DNA from: Halanaerobium sp041694515
GTDB lineage: Bacteria > Bacillota > Halanaerobiia > Halanaerobiales > Halanaerobiaceae
Length of the DNA stretch: 8,545 bases
Assembly: GCA_041694515.1 (NCBI GenBank)
Contig: JASMSZ010000076.1
Span: 1 to 8,545, forward strand
Direction of reading: 5' to 3'
The notes under the pieces were generated by a model, which was not told where the DNA came from, searched no databases, and was given only the letters and a program-made list of their open reading frames with translations. The translations under genes and the position numbers were made by a program. Positions 1 to 6,274 of this stretch are shown here, piece by piece; positions within the stretch are counted from its first letter, which is position 1, and the number at the start of each line of letters is the position of its first letter.

Positions 1-1287
1 GATCCAGCAGTATATATATTATTAGGTTCATTTTTATTTATGTTATTTATTCGAATCCCCATTGCTTTTAGTTTAGGCCTTTCAACAATGTTTACAGCCT
101 TTTATGTGGGTTTACCGCCAATGGTGGTTATGCAGCAGATGGTAAAGGGTATTAATTCTTTTTCATTAATGGCGATTCCATTTTTTATTATCGCCGGTGA
201 GATTATGGGTCAGGGTGGAATTTCTGATCGTTTAATCAAGTTTTCTAACGTGATTATTGGTTGGATGCGGGGTGGACTGGCTATGGTTAATATTTTAGCC
301 AGTATGTTTTTTGGTGGTATTTCCGGTTCTTCTGTAGCAGATGTTTCATCAATTGGTTCAATTATGATTCCGATGATGGAGCAGAAAGGTTATGATAAAG
401 ATTATTCTATAAATGTTACAATTACTTCTTCTGTGCAGGGTATTATCATTCCCCCAAGTCATAATATGATAATTTATTCACTGGCAGCAGGAGGGGGAAT
501 CTCAGTAGCGAAATTATTTTTGGGAGGCATAGTTCCAGGAGTGCTTTTAGGTATTGCATTGATGATTTTAAGTTATGCTATAGCTGTTAAAAGAGATTAT
601 CCGCGGGAAGAAAAAGTTTCTTTAAAAGAGGCTTTGAAAATAACAAGGGATAGTATTCTAGGGCTTTTTACAGCAATAATTATAATTGGTGGAGTAACTA
701 CTGGTGTTTTTACAGCTACTGAATCAGCGGCTATAGCTGCAGTCTATGCATTTATTATTACATTTTTTGTTTATCGAGATATACCTATCTCAAAATTTGT
801 CGATATTTTAAGAAATTCACTCAGTACTCTGGCAATGGTTGTGGCTATTATTGCTACTTCAAGTGCCTTTGCCTGGATGATGTCTTATTTACAGGTTCCG
901 GGGATGATTACAGAATCACTTTTAAATTTATCAGAAAACCCAATTGTTATTATGTTAATTGTTAATCTGATTTTATTATTCCTGGGTACAATTATGGATA
1001 TGGCACCACTGATCTTAATTGCAACTCCTATTTTATTACCAGTTGTGCGAAGTATTGGAATGGATCCAATTACTTTTGGAGTTGTAATGATGCTTAACCT
1101 GGGAGTAGGTTTATTAACTCCTCCAGTTGGTTCAACCTTATTTGTTGGTTGTTCAATTGGCAATGCTCCAATTGAAAAAATTGCAAAATCACTGATGCCA
1201 TTTTATGCAGTACTTGTAATTATGGTATTACTATTATCCTTTGTCCCTGGTTTAACCCTCTGGTTACCCAATTTCTTAATGGGCTAA
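1..1287 (+). CDS. dctM: TRAP transporter large permease (DctM family), 5' end cut by window
   Basis: This is the large membrane subunit of a tripartite ATP-independent periplasmic (TRAP) transporter, which uses an ion gradient to import a substrate handed over by a DctP binding protein; DctP and DctQ would lie upstream, outside the window. The reading frame is open to base 1 and gives 428 residues beginning DPAVYILLGSFL, the usual DctM N-terminus, so probably only the start codon or a few residues are missing. The protein is almost wholly hydrophobic with about a dozen membrane segments. DctM hallmarks are visible: GLPPMVV near the N-terminus, FFGGISGSSVADVSSIGS, IIIPPSHNMIIYSLAAGG in the first half, and the matching LGVGLLTPPVGSTLFVG in the second half. 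An internal ATG at 40 would remove the start of the first membrane segment and is unlikely to be the true start. The substrate cannot be read from the sequence. C4-dicarboxylates are the textbook case; a uronate or sugar acid would fit the KdgF-like cupin nearby. Confidence 0.93.
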   Translation, partial: DPAVYILLGSFLFMLFIRIPIAFSLGLSTMFTAFYVGLPPMVVMQQMVKGINSFSLMAIPFFIIAGEIMGQGGISDRLIKFSNVIIGWMRGGLAMVNILASMFFGGISGSSVADVSSIGSIMIPMMEQKGYDKDYSINVTITSSVQGIIIPPSHNMIIYSLAAGGGISVAKLFLGGIVPGVLLGIALMILSYAIAVKRDYPREEKVSLKEALKITRDSILGLFTAIIIIGGVTTGVFTATESAAIAAVYAFIITFFVYRDIPISKFVDILRNSLSTLAMVVAIIATSSAFAWMMSYLQVPGMITESLLNLSENPIVIMLIVNLILLFLGTIMDMAPLILIATPILLPVVRSIGMDPITFGVVMMLNLGVGLLTPPVGSTLFVGCSIGNAPIEKIAKSLMPFYAVLVIMVLLLSFVPGLTLWLPNFLMG

Positions 1288-1344
1288 CCTCCAGCAGGAT
1301 AATATTTAAATAAAGTAATACGTAATATTAGATGATAAGTGAAA

Positions 1345-1375
1345 GCAAATATCTCCTTATTAAATTAATATTTGC
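1345..1375. repeat. 8-bp inverted repeat abutting the terminator
   Basis: GCAAATAT at 1345-1352 is exactly reverse-complementary to ATATTTGC at 1368-1375, with a 15-base spacer, and is followed at once by the A tract of the terminator. In plus-strand RNA it would form a weak AT-rich hairpin after dctM. It may help end or stabilise the dctM message, or be chance in AT-rich DNA. Confidence 0.35.
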
Positions 1376-1409
1376 AAAAAAAGCAGCCCTTTCCCGGGGC
1401 CGCTTTTTT
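1376..1409. terminator. Bidirectional intrinsic terminator between dctM and the epimerase unit
   Basis: Seven A's, then GCAGCCC, a loop TTTCCCG, then GGGCCGC and six T's form a GC-rich hairpin flanked by A and T tracts, so it can work in both directions. The internal pair is A opposite C in plus-strand RNA but a G-U wobble in minus-strand RNA, and the minus direction has the longer U run (seven). It therefore looks tuned to the minus-strand transcript and shared by dctM. Confidence 0.85.
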
Positions 1410-1410
1410 A

Positions 1411-1545
1411 TTAGCTAGGATATTTTTTCTTAAAGATATCTATTAATTTTTCTGCAAAGCCGGTAACACTTAAAGCATGATTAATTCTCTCTTTATCTTC
1501 TGTAAAATAATCTTCCAGTTCTTCAATCAGCTTATTTTTGAGTAT
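1411..1545 (-). pseudogene. Probable remnant of an HD-domain protein (N-terminal fragment)
   Basis: On the minus strand just after the epimerase stop, a frame of about 44 codons reads LKNKLIEELEDYFTEDKER followed by INHALSVTGFAEKLIDIFK and ends KKYPS-stop directly before the terminator. The block EDYF-x-D-x-x-RINHALxVxxFAE resembles the start of small bacterial HD-domain phosphohydrolases, in which a conserved RINHAL helix precedes the HD metal residues. Those residues and everything after them are missing. A good ribosome site, GGGAGG, overlaps the end of the epimerase gene, but the codon at the expected start position (1543-1545) is ATA, and no ATG, GTG or TTG occurs in the open stretch (upstream stop at 1561-1563). 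A deletion that left the head of a former second gene in the operon would explain both features. Alternatives are a small protein started at ATA or CTG, or chance resemblance. The family call is by eye. Confidence 0.45.
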
Positions 1546-1547
1546 CT

Positions 1548-2543
1548 CTACCTCCCATTTTCAGCAATAATTTTATCCATTAACTTATTCCACTCCTGAT
1601 CAACTTTTTGTTCTTCAGGATGAGCTTCAAACCATTCAATTGATTTCTTAACACCCTGAGCAAATTGTACTGCTGCTTTAAATCCAGGTACAAAGCGCTT
1701 AATTTTAGAGTTATCAAATACAACGCTAACTGCTTTATCTCCCAGTAAAGAACCTCTGTATTTTTGATCATATTCAGCAATTTTTTCAGAAGCAACATGT
1801 ACCAGCTTGACATCTTCAACTCCAGCTGCTCTGGCAATTTCTCTAAATATCTGATTCCAGTTTAGAGTTTCATCAGAAGTAATCTGGAAAGCATGGCCGA
1901 GAGCCTGCATGTTAGCCAGTAGGCCAACAAAAGCTTTTGCAAAATCACTGTTATGGGTCATTGTCCAGAGAGAACTGCCGTCTCCATGGACCAGTATTTT
2001 TTTACCTCTGCGCATTCTATCAACTATAGACCAGGGAGCCTGATGACTGTTTAATGCTGCCGGGATTGAGGTTTTTCCATAAGTATGAGAAGGTCTAACA
2101 ATGGTGATTGGAAAATTATTTTTTCTGTATTCGGCCATCAAAATATTTTCACATGCTATTTTGTTTTGAGAGTATTCCCAGTAGGGATTGGCCAGAGGAG
2201 TTGATTCGTCAATTAGATAACTGGTCTGTGGTTTTTGATAAGCCGAAGCTGAGCTGATAAAGATGTACTGATCAGTTTTGCCTCTAAAAATTTCAATATC
2301 ATTTTTTACATGTTCCGGAGTAAAAGCAGCCCAGTCAACCACAGCATCAAAATTATAATCTTTTAACTTTTCTTTTGCCTCTTTTTGATTACGAATATTT
2401 CCTTCAATTATTTTTGCTTCTGCTGGAGCCAGTTGGTTATTGTTACCCCGATTGAATAAATATAAATCGATACCTTTTTTTACTGCCAGTTCTGAAACTG
2501 CCTGACTGATAGTTCCTGTTCCACCGATAAATAATACTTTCAT
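1548..2543 (-). CDS. NAD-dependent epimerase/dehydratase (extended SDR)
   Basis: A 331-residue extended short-chain dehydrogenase/reductase, cytoplasmic, that should act on a sugar or sugar nucleotide using NAD(P). The Rossmann nucleotide loop is GGTGTIS at residues 7-13, after the strand MKVLFI, and the second strand ends in LFNRG (29-33), which would contact the cofactor. The active site is the serine cluster FISSAS (95-100) with Y124-x-x-x-K128 (YSQNK), followed by VRPSHTYG (149-156), typical of the family. The third glycine of the usual GxxGxxG loop is a serine (S13), as in the atypical CSP41-like members. The start chosen is ATG at 2543, 11 bases after AAAGGAG; the in-frame GTG at 2555 shares its first G with that ribosome site and is unlikely. 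It is the first gene of a minus-strand unit, divergent from the cupin, with the HD relic behind it. The substrate is not recognisable. Confidence 0.88.
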   Translation of the reverse strand: MKVLFIGGTGTISQAVSELAVKKGIDLYLFNRGNNNQLAPAEAKIIEGNIRNQKEAKEKLKDYNFDAVVDWAAFTPEHVKNDIEIFRGKTDQYIFISSASAYQKPQTSYLIDESTPLANPYWEYSQNKIACENILMAEYRKNNFPITIVRPSHTYGKTSIPAALNSHQAPWSIVDRMRRGKKILVHGDGSSLWTMTHNSDFAKAFVGLLANMQALGHAFQITSDETLNWNQIFREIARAAGVEDVKLVHVASEKIAEYDQKYRGSLLGDKAVSVVFDNSKIKRFVPGFKAAVQFAQGVKKSIEWFEAHPEEQKVDQEWNKLMDKIIAENGR

Positions 2544-2798
2544 TTTATTATTCACTCCTTTAGAATTTAAGCTTAGAAATTAAATATCAATAACTAATAC
2601 AAATTATCTCTTATTTAATATATTCAATATTAGTTTTTTTTCTCCTTTAATTCTATTTTATTTAACTGAAAAACTTTAAGCTATAAAATAATTAGTTTTT
2701 TTTTACTCCATAAAAGATTGCTTTAAAATAAAATATATGAGAAAATGTTTATAAAGATATAAGGCTAAAATATTAGAATAATTAAAGGAGCGGGAAGA
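2544..2798. other. AT-rich divergent intergenic region
   Basis: This stretch separates the diverging epimerase and cupin genes and must hold both promoters. It is so AT-rich that no single pair of -35 and -10 boxes stands out on either strand. The visible landmarks are the epimerase ribosome site (2555-2561), the cupin ribosome site AAAGGAG (2784-2790), and two sequences resembling half-sites of the palindrome in front of xylR (2564-2582 and 2755-2773). No open reading frame worth calling lies in it. Confidence 0.6.
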
Positions 2799-3134
2799 AT
2801 GGAAAAAATCATCCTAAAAAATAATGAAATTGAATTTGAAGAATTAGAAGCAAAGGTAAAACGTAAAATATTAAGTCGTGGTGGTTCAATGATGGCTGTA
2901 GAGGTCCATTTTAAAAAAGGTGGAATAGGTGAAAAACATAGCCATGACCAGCATGAACAGATTAGTTATATTCTTGCAGGTAAATTTGAGGTTGAAGTTG
3001 GAGGAGAAAAGAAAGTACTGACCAGAGGAGATAGTTTCTATGCCGGGGAAAACGTTGAACACGGAGTTAAAGCCCTCAAAGATTCAGTTATTCTGGATAT
3101 ATTTACACCACAGAGAGATGGATTTTTAGCATAA
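2799..3134 (+). CDS. kdgF: KdgF-like single-domain cupin
   Basis: A 111-residue single-domain cupin, a small cytoplasmic metal-binding beta-barrel. Motif 1 is G41-x5-H47-x-H49-x3-E53 running to G61, and motif 2 runs from G77 (GDSFYAG) to H88. H47, H49, E53 and H88 are the expected metal ligands. The C-terminus, VILDIFTPQRDGFL, and the GDSFY...VEHGVKAL block closely resemble KdgF, which opens the ring of 4,5-unsaturated uronates released from pectin or alginate to give a linear keto acid. The length matches KdgF at about 110 residues. The ATG has AAAGGAG 8 bases upstream. It appears to be transcribed alone: an opposite-strand gene lies upstream and a MITE-like element starts 25 bases downstream. 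Small cupins are functionally diverse, so the fold is certain but the KdgF reaction is inferred from resemblance. A uronate role would fit the TRAP permease and xylulokinase nearby. Confidence 0.88.
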   Translation: MEKIILKNNEIEFEELEAKVKRKILSRGGSMMAVEVHFKKGGIGEKHSHDQHEQISYILAGKFEVEVGGEKKVLTRGDSFYAGENVEHGVKALKDSVILDIFTPQRDGFLA

Positions 3135-3159
3135 ATATGCATTCTTTTAAAATTTATTT

Positions 3160-3273
3160 ATGGTTGCACTGCGAAAAGTTCTAATTAAGAATTTCTGACT
3201 TATATAATCTCTATCATGATAAGCTTCTCAAATTGATATAATACCAAAAACCGAATTTTCGCAGTGCAACCAT
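3160..3273. mobile_element. MITE-like element with perfect 18-bp terminal inverted repeats
   Basis: ATGGTTGCACTGCGAAAA at 3160-3177 is the exact reverse complement of the bases at 3256-3273, which end in GCAACCAT. The 78 bases between carry no gene and are AT-rich. The sequence TTATTT lies directly outside both ends (3154-3159 and 3274-3279), as expected for a target duplication. If the ends are set one base further in, the flanks form an 8-bp repeat with one mismatch (TTTATTTA and TTTATTTG). The ends are distinctly richer in GC than their surroundings. A 10-bp palindrome, TATCATGATA (3212-3221), sits at the exact centre. This fits a miniature inverted-repeat element moved in trans by a transposase elsewhere. 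The parent IS family was not recognised. As RNA it would make a long hairpin behind the cupin gene, so a structural role remains possible. Confidence 0.72.
3234..3242 (+). promoter_or_regulatory. Extended -10 sequence inside the MITE, facing xylR
   Basis: TGATATAAT is a perfect extended -10 (TG, one base, TATAAT at 3237-3242) on the strand that reads toward xylR. No good -35 lies 16-18 bases upstream, which extended -10 promoters tolerate. The element could thus supply a promoter to xylR and xylB. In AT-rich DNA such matches arise by chance, so this is tentative. Confidence 0.3.
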
Positions 3274-3348
3274 TTATTTGTTTTTGAAAATTTTACTAAA
3301 AAAAAGAAGGAAAATTATTAAGAAACAAGAATATATATAAATAGAAGA

Positions 3349-3367
3349 TAATTTAAGGCTTAAATTA
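3349..3367. promoter_or_regulatory. Perfect 19-bp palindrome before xylR, candidate XylR operator
   Basis: TAATTTAAG, a central G, and CTTAAATTA form a perfect 9-1-9 palindrome ending 27 bases before the xylR start. The right arm is repeated once more, 12 bases on: CTTAAATTAA occurs at 3359-3368 and again at 3371-3380. ROK repressors bind as dimers to palindromes of this size near their own genes, so autoregulation by XylR is a reasonable inference. The sequence does not match the Bacillus XylR box. Confidence 0.5.
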
Positions 3368-3394
3368 AAACTTAAATTAATAAGGAGATAAGGA

Positions 3395-4570
3395 TTGATA
3401 TTTATGAACAAACAGCGTGTAGGAAATTCAACATTTATTCACAATTTAAATCAGGGGTCAATCTTCAAGATTATTCATCGCCACGGCCCTATAACCCGCA
3501 AGGAGTTAGCAGAGAATACAAGTTATAGTGCTGCCACAATAACCAATCATGTTAAAAAATTAATTGCAGATGAATATGTAATTGAAACTAAAAAGGGAAG
3601 CTCCAATGGGGGGCGGAAACCTGTCTATATCAAAGTCAATCCCCAAAAAGGTTATATGCTGACACTTAATATCGGTGTAAATCACAGTCAGTTATATCTT
3701 TTTGATCTGGGCTTTGAGATCCTGGAAGGGAAAAATATTGATATAGATCACCAGCAGTCTGCTGAATCTAATCTAATGAAAATTAAAGATGAAATCGAAA
3801 AATTATTGGATAAACAGCAGATTAAAAGAGATAAAATACTGGGACTTGGGGTTGGTGTGCCTGCGTTAATTGACCGAGAGAATAATAGTCTGGAGTTTGC
3901 TCCAAATTTAGGCTGGCATGATCTGGAGATACCCAAATTTTATGCTCAGTATTTTGATTTTCCTGTACTGCTTGAAAACGAGGCTAAAGCAGCAGTTATT
4001 GGAGAAAAAGAATTTGTTTATCCTGATATTGAAAATCTTGTTTTTGTTTCAATTAATGAAGGAATCGGGTGTGGAATTTTGCTGGATGGAAAACTGTATA
4101 CAGGTGCCAGCGGTAATGCCGGTGAGTTTGGCCACTTAATTATTGATAGTGATGGACCTAAATGTCACTGTGGTAATGACGGCTGCTGGGAAACATTAGC
4201 TTCGGAATCATTTATGAGAGATGAGGTAAATAGGTACTTAGATAAGAATTTCAGTATTGATGAGATTTATGAGCTTGATTTCGAAAAAGATGAAAAACTA
4301 AAAAATATAATTAAAAGAAGCGGCTGTAATATTGGAATTGGTCTGGTTAATATAATTAACAGTTTAAGCCCGGAACATATAGTTATTGGTGGTGGTATTA
4401 TCAGAGCTGAAGGTTATCTGATGGAAAATATTAATAAAGTTGTGGATCAGAAATCCTTAAAAATTTCACGTGAGTTTGTAGACCTTAAATTTACTGAGCT
4501 GAAGGGTCTGGCGACTATTTATGGACTGGCAGCTCAAATTTTTAATCTCAGTATAGAAATTGTGACATAG
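3395..4570 (+). CDS. xylR: XylR-type ROK family transcriptional regulator
   Basis: A 391-residue ROK repressor, most likely the xylose-responsive control protein for the kinase gene that follows. Residues 21-65 form a winged helix-turn-helix (IFKIIHRHGPITRKELAENT, then SYSAATITNHVKKLI), and about 85-390 form the sugar-binding ROK domain. The ROK zinc site is intact: H247 in GEFGHL, then C257, C259 and C264 in CHCGNDGCWE. The phosphate-binding DxGxT of ROK kinases is replaced by LNIGVNHS (91-98), and the usual NDANA is NEAKA (195-199), so it should bind sugar without phosphorylating it. IGGGI (331-335) is also typical. The start is TTG with AAGGAG 7 bases upstream; an ATG three codons later (3404), with AAGGA 9 bases before it, is nearly as good. 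It sits 32 bases before xylB with no terminator between, so the two are probably cotranscribed. The effector is inferred from its neighbour. Confidence 0.9.
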   Translation: MIFMNKQRVGNSTFIHNLNQGSIFKIIHRHGPITRKELAENTSYSAATITNHVKKLIADEYVIETKKGSSNGGRKPVYIKVNPQKGYMLTLNIGVNHSQLYLFDLGFEILEGKNIDIDHQQSAESNLMKIKDEIEKLLDKQQIKRDKILGLGVGVPALIDRENNSLEFAPNLGWHDLEIPKFYAQYFDFPVLLENEAKAAVIGEKEFVYPDIENLVFVSINEGIGCGILLDGKLYTGASGNAGEFGHLIIDSDGPKCHCGNDGCWETLASESFMRDEVNRYLDKNFSIDEIYELDFEKDEKLKNIIKRSGCNIGIGLVNIINSLSPEHIVIGGGIIRAEGYLMENINKVVDQKSLKISREFVDLKFTELKGLATIYGLAAQIFNLSIEIVT

Positions 4571-4602
4571 TTTTTAATTAATTTTAATTAGGGGTGTTTA
4601 TT

Positions 4603-6096
4603 TTGCAGTATATTTTAGGTTTGGATATTGGTACAAGTGCGGTTAAAGCACTTTTGATGGATCAAAATGGTGAGATAGTGGCGGAAAACAGTGAAGGTTA
4701 TCCGCTGGCTACTCCTCAATCTGGTTGGGCAGAACAAAATCCTGAAGACTGGTGGCAGGCAAGCCAGAAGGTGATCAAAGATTTAATAGCTGAAAATGAA
4801 ATTGATAATTCTAAAATTGAAGCAGTTAGTTTTTCCGGTCAGATGCACAGTTCAGTTTTTTTAGATGAAAATATGGAAGTTATTAGACCTGCAATTTTAT
4901 GGAGTGATACCAGAACTTCAGCAGAATGTGAGGAAATTTATGAGCGGATTGGTGGGATGAAAAAACTGGCAGAGTTAGTTTCAAATCCAGCTTTAGAGGG
5001 GTTTACAGCTCCTAAAATCTTATGGCTGCGAAACAATGAACCGGATAATTTCAAAAAATTAGAAAAGGTATTATTACCCAAAGATTACATAAGATATAAA
5101 TTGAGTGGGGAGTTAGGAATGGATCTGTCTGATGCAGCTGGTACTTTACTCTGTGATGTTAAAGCAGAAGACTGGTCAGCAGAGATGATGGAAAAATTAG
5201 ATCTGGAACAGTCAATTATGCCGCCAGTACTAAAGTCAATTGGTATAGTTGGTTTTGTGACTGCTGAAGCAGCAGTAAAAACTGGATTATCTTCTTCTAC
5301 AAAGGTAGTAGGAGGAGGAGCTGATAATGCCTGTGGAGCTGTAGGAAGTGGTATTATTAAGGCAGGTAGAGTTATGGCAAGTCTTGGTTCTTCTGGAGTA
5401 GTTGTAGCTCAGACTGACCAGGCTGTAGCAGATCCCGAAGGAAGGATCCACCTCTTTAATCATGCAGTGCCTGATAGTTATTATATGATGGGTGTAATGC
5501 TTTCAGCAGGAATGTCTTTTAAATGGATGAAAGAAGAAATGTTTAATGACGAGCTTGATTTTGAACAGTTAAATAAGGAAGCAGCTGCTGTGGAAGCAGG
5601 AAGTGAAGATCTAATATTTTTACCTTATTTATATGGTGAAAGAACTCCCCATGCAGATGCAGATGCTCGAGGAGTATTTTTTGGTATTTCAGGAAAACAT
5701 AAAAGAGGTCATTTTATTCGTAGTGTAATGGAGGGTGTAAGTTTTGGCCTTAGAGATTCGCTGGAATTAATTAAGGCACGTGGAGTTGAGATAGATGAGA
5801 TTCGTTTGATTGGCGGTGGAGCTAAAAGTGAACTCTGGCAGCAGATTACTGCTGATATTTTCGGAGAAACAATCAGTCTTATAAATATTGAACAGGGACC
5901 TGCCTTTGGAGCAGCAATAATTGCTGGAGTTGGAGCCGGAGTCTTTTCTGATTTCGAAGCAATTGTAGAAGAGCTGGTAGATGTTGTTAAAACAGTGGAG
6001 CCAGTAGCAGAGAATGTTGAAAAGTACAATCATAATTATGAGATTTATCAGAATCTCTATGAGGACTTAAAGGATAGGTTTAAAGATTTAAAATAA
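4603..6096 (+). CDS. xylB: Xylulokinase (FGGY carbohydrate kinase)
   Basis: A 497-residue cytoplasmic kinase that phosphorylates D-xylulose to D-xylulose 5-phosphate, feeding the pentose phosphate pathway. The FGGY N-domain begins LGLDIGTSAVKALL with D8 at the phosphate loop. GWAEQNPEDWW (41-51) and SGQMHSSVFLD (78-88), with M81-H82 at the sugar site, are xylulokinase signatures, as is LWSDTRTSAE. The catalytic aspartate is D241 in GGGADNACGAVGSG. The C-domain shows ASLGSSGVVV, YGERTPHADADARG and the nucleotide-binding IGGGAKSELWQQI (403-415). Length is normal for XylB. The start chosen is TTG at 4603, giving MQYILGLDIGT at the usual distance, with AGGGG about 8 bases before it; the GTG at 4594 overlaps that ribosome site. 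It follows xylR closely and is closed by a terminator. No xylose isomerase gene lies here, so xylA must be elsewhere or the substrate is another ketose. Confidence 0.93.
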   Translation: MQYILGLDIGTSAVKALLMDQNGEIVAENSEGYPLATPQSGWAEQNPEDWWQASQKVIKDLIAENEIDNSKIEAVSFSGQMHSSVFLDENMEVIRPAILWSDTRTSAECEEIYERIGGMKKLAELVSNPALEGFTAPKILWLRNNEPDNFKKLEKVLLPKDYIRYKLSGELGMDLSDAAGTLLCDVKAEDWSAEMMEKLDLEQSIMPPVLKSIGIVGFVTAEAAVKTGLSSSTKVVGGGADNACGAVGSGIIKAGRVMASLGSSGVVVAQTDQAVADPEGRIHLFNHAVPDSYYMMGVMLSAGMSFKWMKEEMFNDELDFEQLNKEAAAVEAGSEDLIFLPYLYGERTPHADADARGVFFGISGKHKRGHFIRSVMEGVSFGLRDSLELIKARGVEIDEIRLIGGGAKSELWQQITADIFGETISLINIEQGPAFGAAIIAGVGAGVFSDFEAIVEELVDVVKTVEPVAENVEKYNHNYEIYQNLYEDLKDRFKDLK

Positions 6097-6132
6097 TATC
6101 TATTCAAAATATTAAAACCATATAAGCTATTT

Positions 6133-6165
6133 AAACCGTCGGTGATGATTATGCCGGCGGTTTTT
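6133..6165 (+). terminator. Intrinsic terminator after xylB
   Basis: AAACCGTCGG (6133-6142) pairs with CCGGCGGTTT (6154-6163) through ten pairs including one U-G wobble in plus-strand RNA, around an 11-base loop, and the stem runs into a T tract (6161-6165, then GTTG). It closes the xylR-xylB transcript 37 bases after the xylB stop. Confidence 0.88.
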
Positions 6166-6166
6166 G

Positions 6167-6195
6167 TTGTAAAGAAATTAAATAAATGATAAGAT
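6167..6195 (+). promoter_or_regulatory. Possible sigma-A promoter for the ACT gene, within a direct-repeat region
   Basis: TTGTAA (6167-6172), a 17-base spacer and TAAGAT (6190-6195) form a fair vegetative promoter just after the xylB terminator. AATGATAAGA occurs at 6185-6194 and again at 6197-6206, a 12-base period that covers the -10 box and could be a binding site. The match is modest in AT-rich DNA. Confidence 0.3.
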
Positions 6196-6274
6196 TAATG
6201 ATAAGAATTATAAATTATTAAAGCAGAGCAGCAGAGTTGTGAGTATTTATCTTATAAGAGAAAGGAAGATTTTG

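Noticed and set aside
885..1163. Open frame on the minus strand inside dctM
   Set aside because: It lies wholly inside a well-supported membrane protein gene, has low-complexity composition and no recognisable domain; a shadow frame.
1310..1330. TAATATT and AATATTA inverted repeat after dctM
   Set aside because: Only AT pairs with a short arm; expected by chance at this composition, and a clear terminator lies just downstream.
2553..2555. GTG as start of the epimerase
   Set aside because: Its first base is part of the AAAGGAG ribosome site, leaving no spacing; ATG at 2543 starts the Rossmann strand directly.
3161..3272. The inverted repeat after the cupin as an ordinary intrinsic terminator
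   Set aside because: The arms are 78 bases apart, the stem does not end in a clean U run, and short direct repeats flank it; a transposable element explains more.
3135..3394. CRISPR repeat or tRNA in the cupin-xylR gap
   Set aside because: There is one inverted repeat pair and no regular direct-repeat array with unique spacers, and no cloverleaf or CCA-type 3' end.
4572..4590. TTTTAATTA repeated twice before xylB as an operator
   Set aside because: Pure AT sequence in a 32-base gap within a probable operon; too little information to separate from chance.
4594..4596. GTG as start of xylB
   Set aside because: It overlaps the AGGGG ribosome site; TTG at 4603 is correctly spaced and gives the family N-terminus.
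5709..6033. Two open frames on the minus strand inside xylB
   Set aside because: Both overlap the conserved C-domain of the kinase, have serine- or asparagine-rich translations with no motif, and lack a ribosome site.
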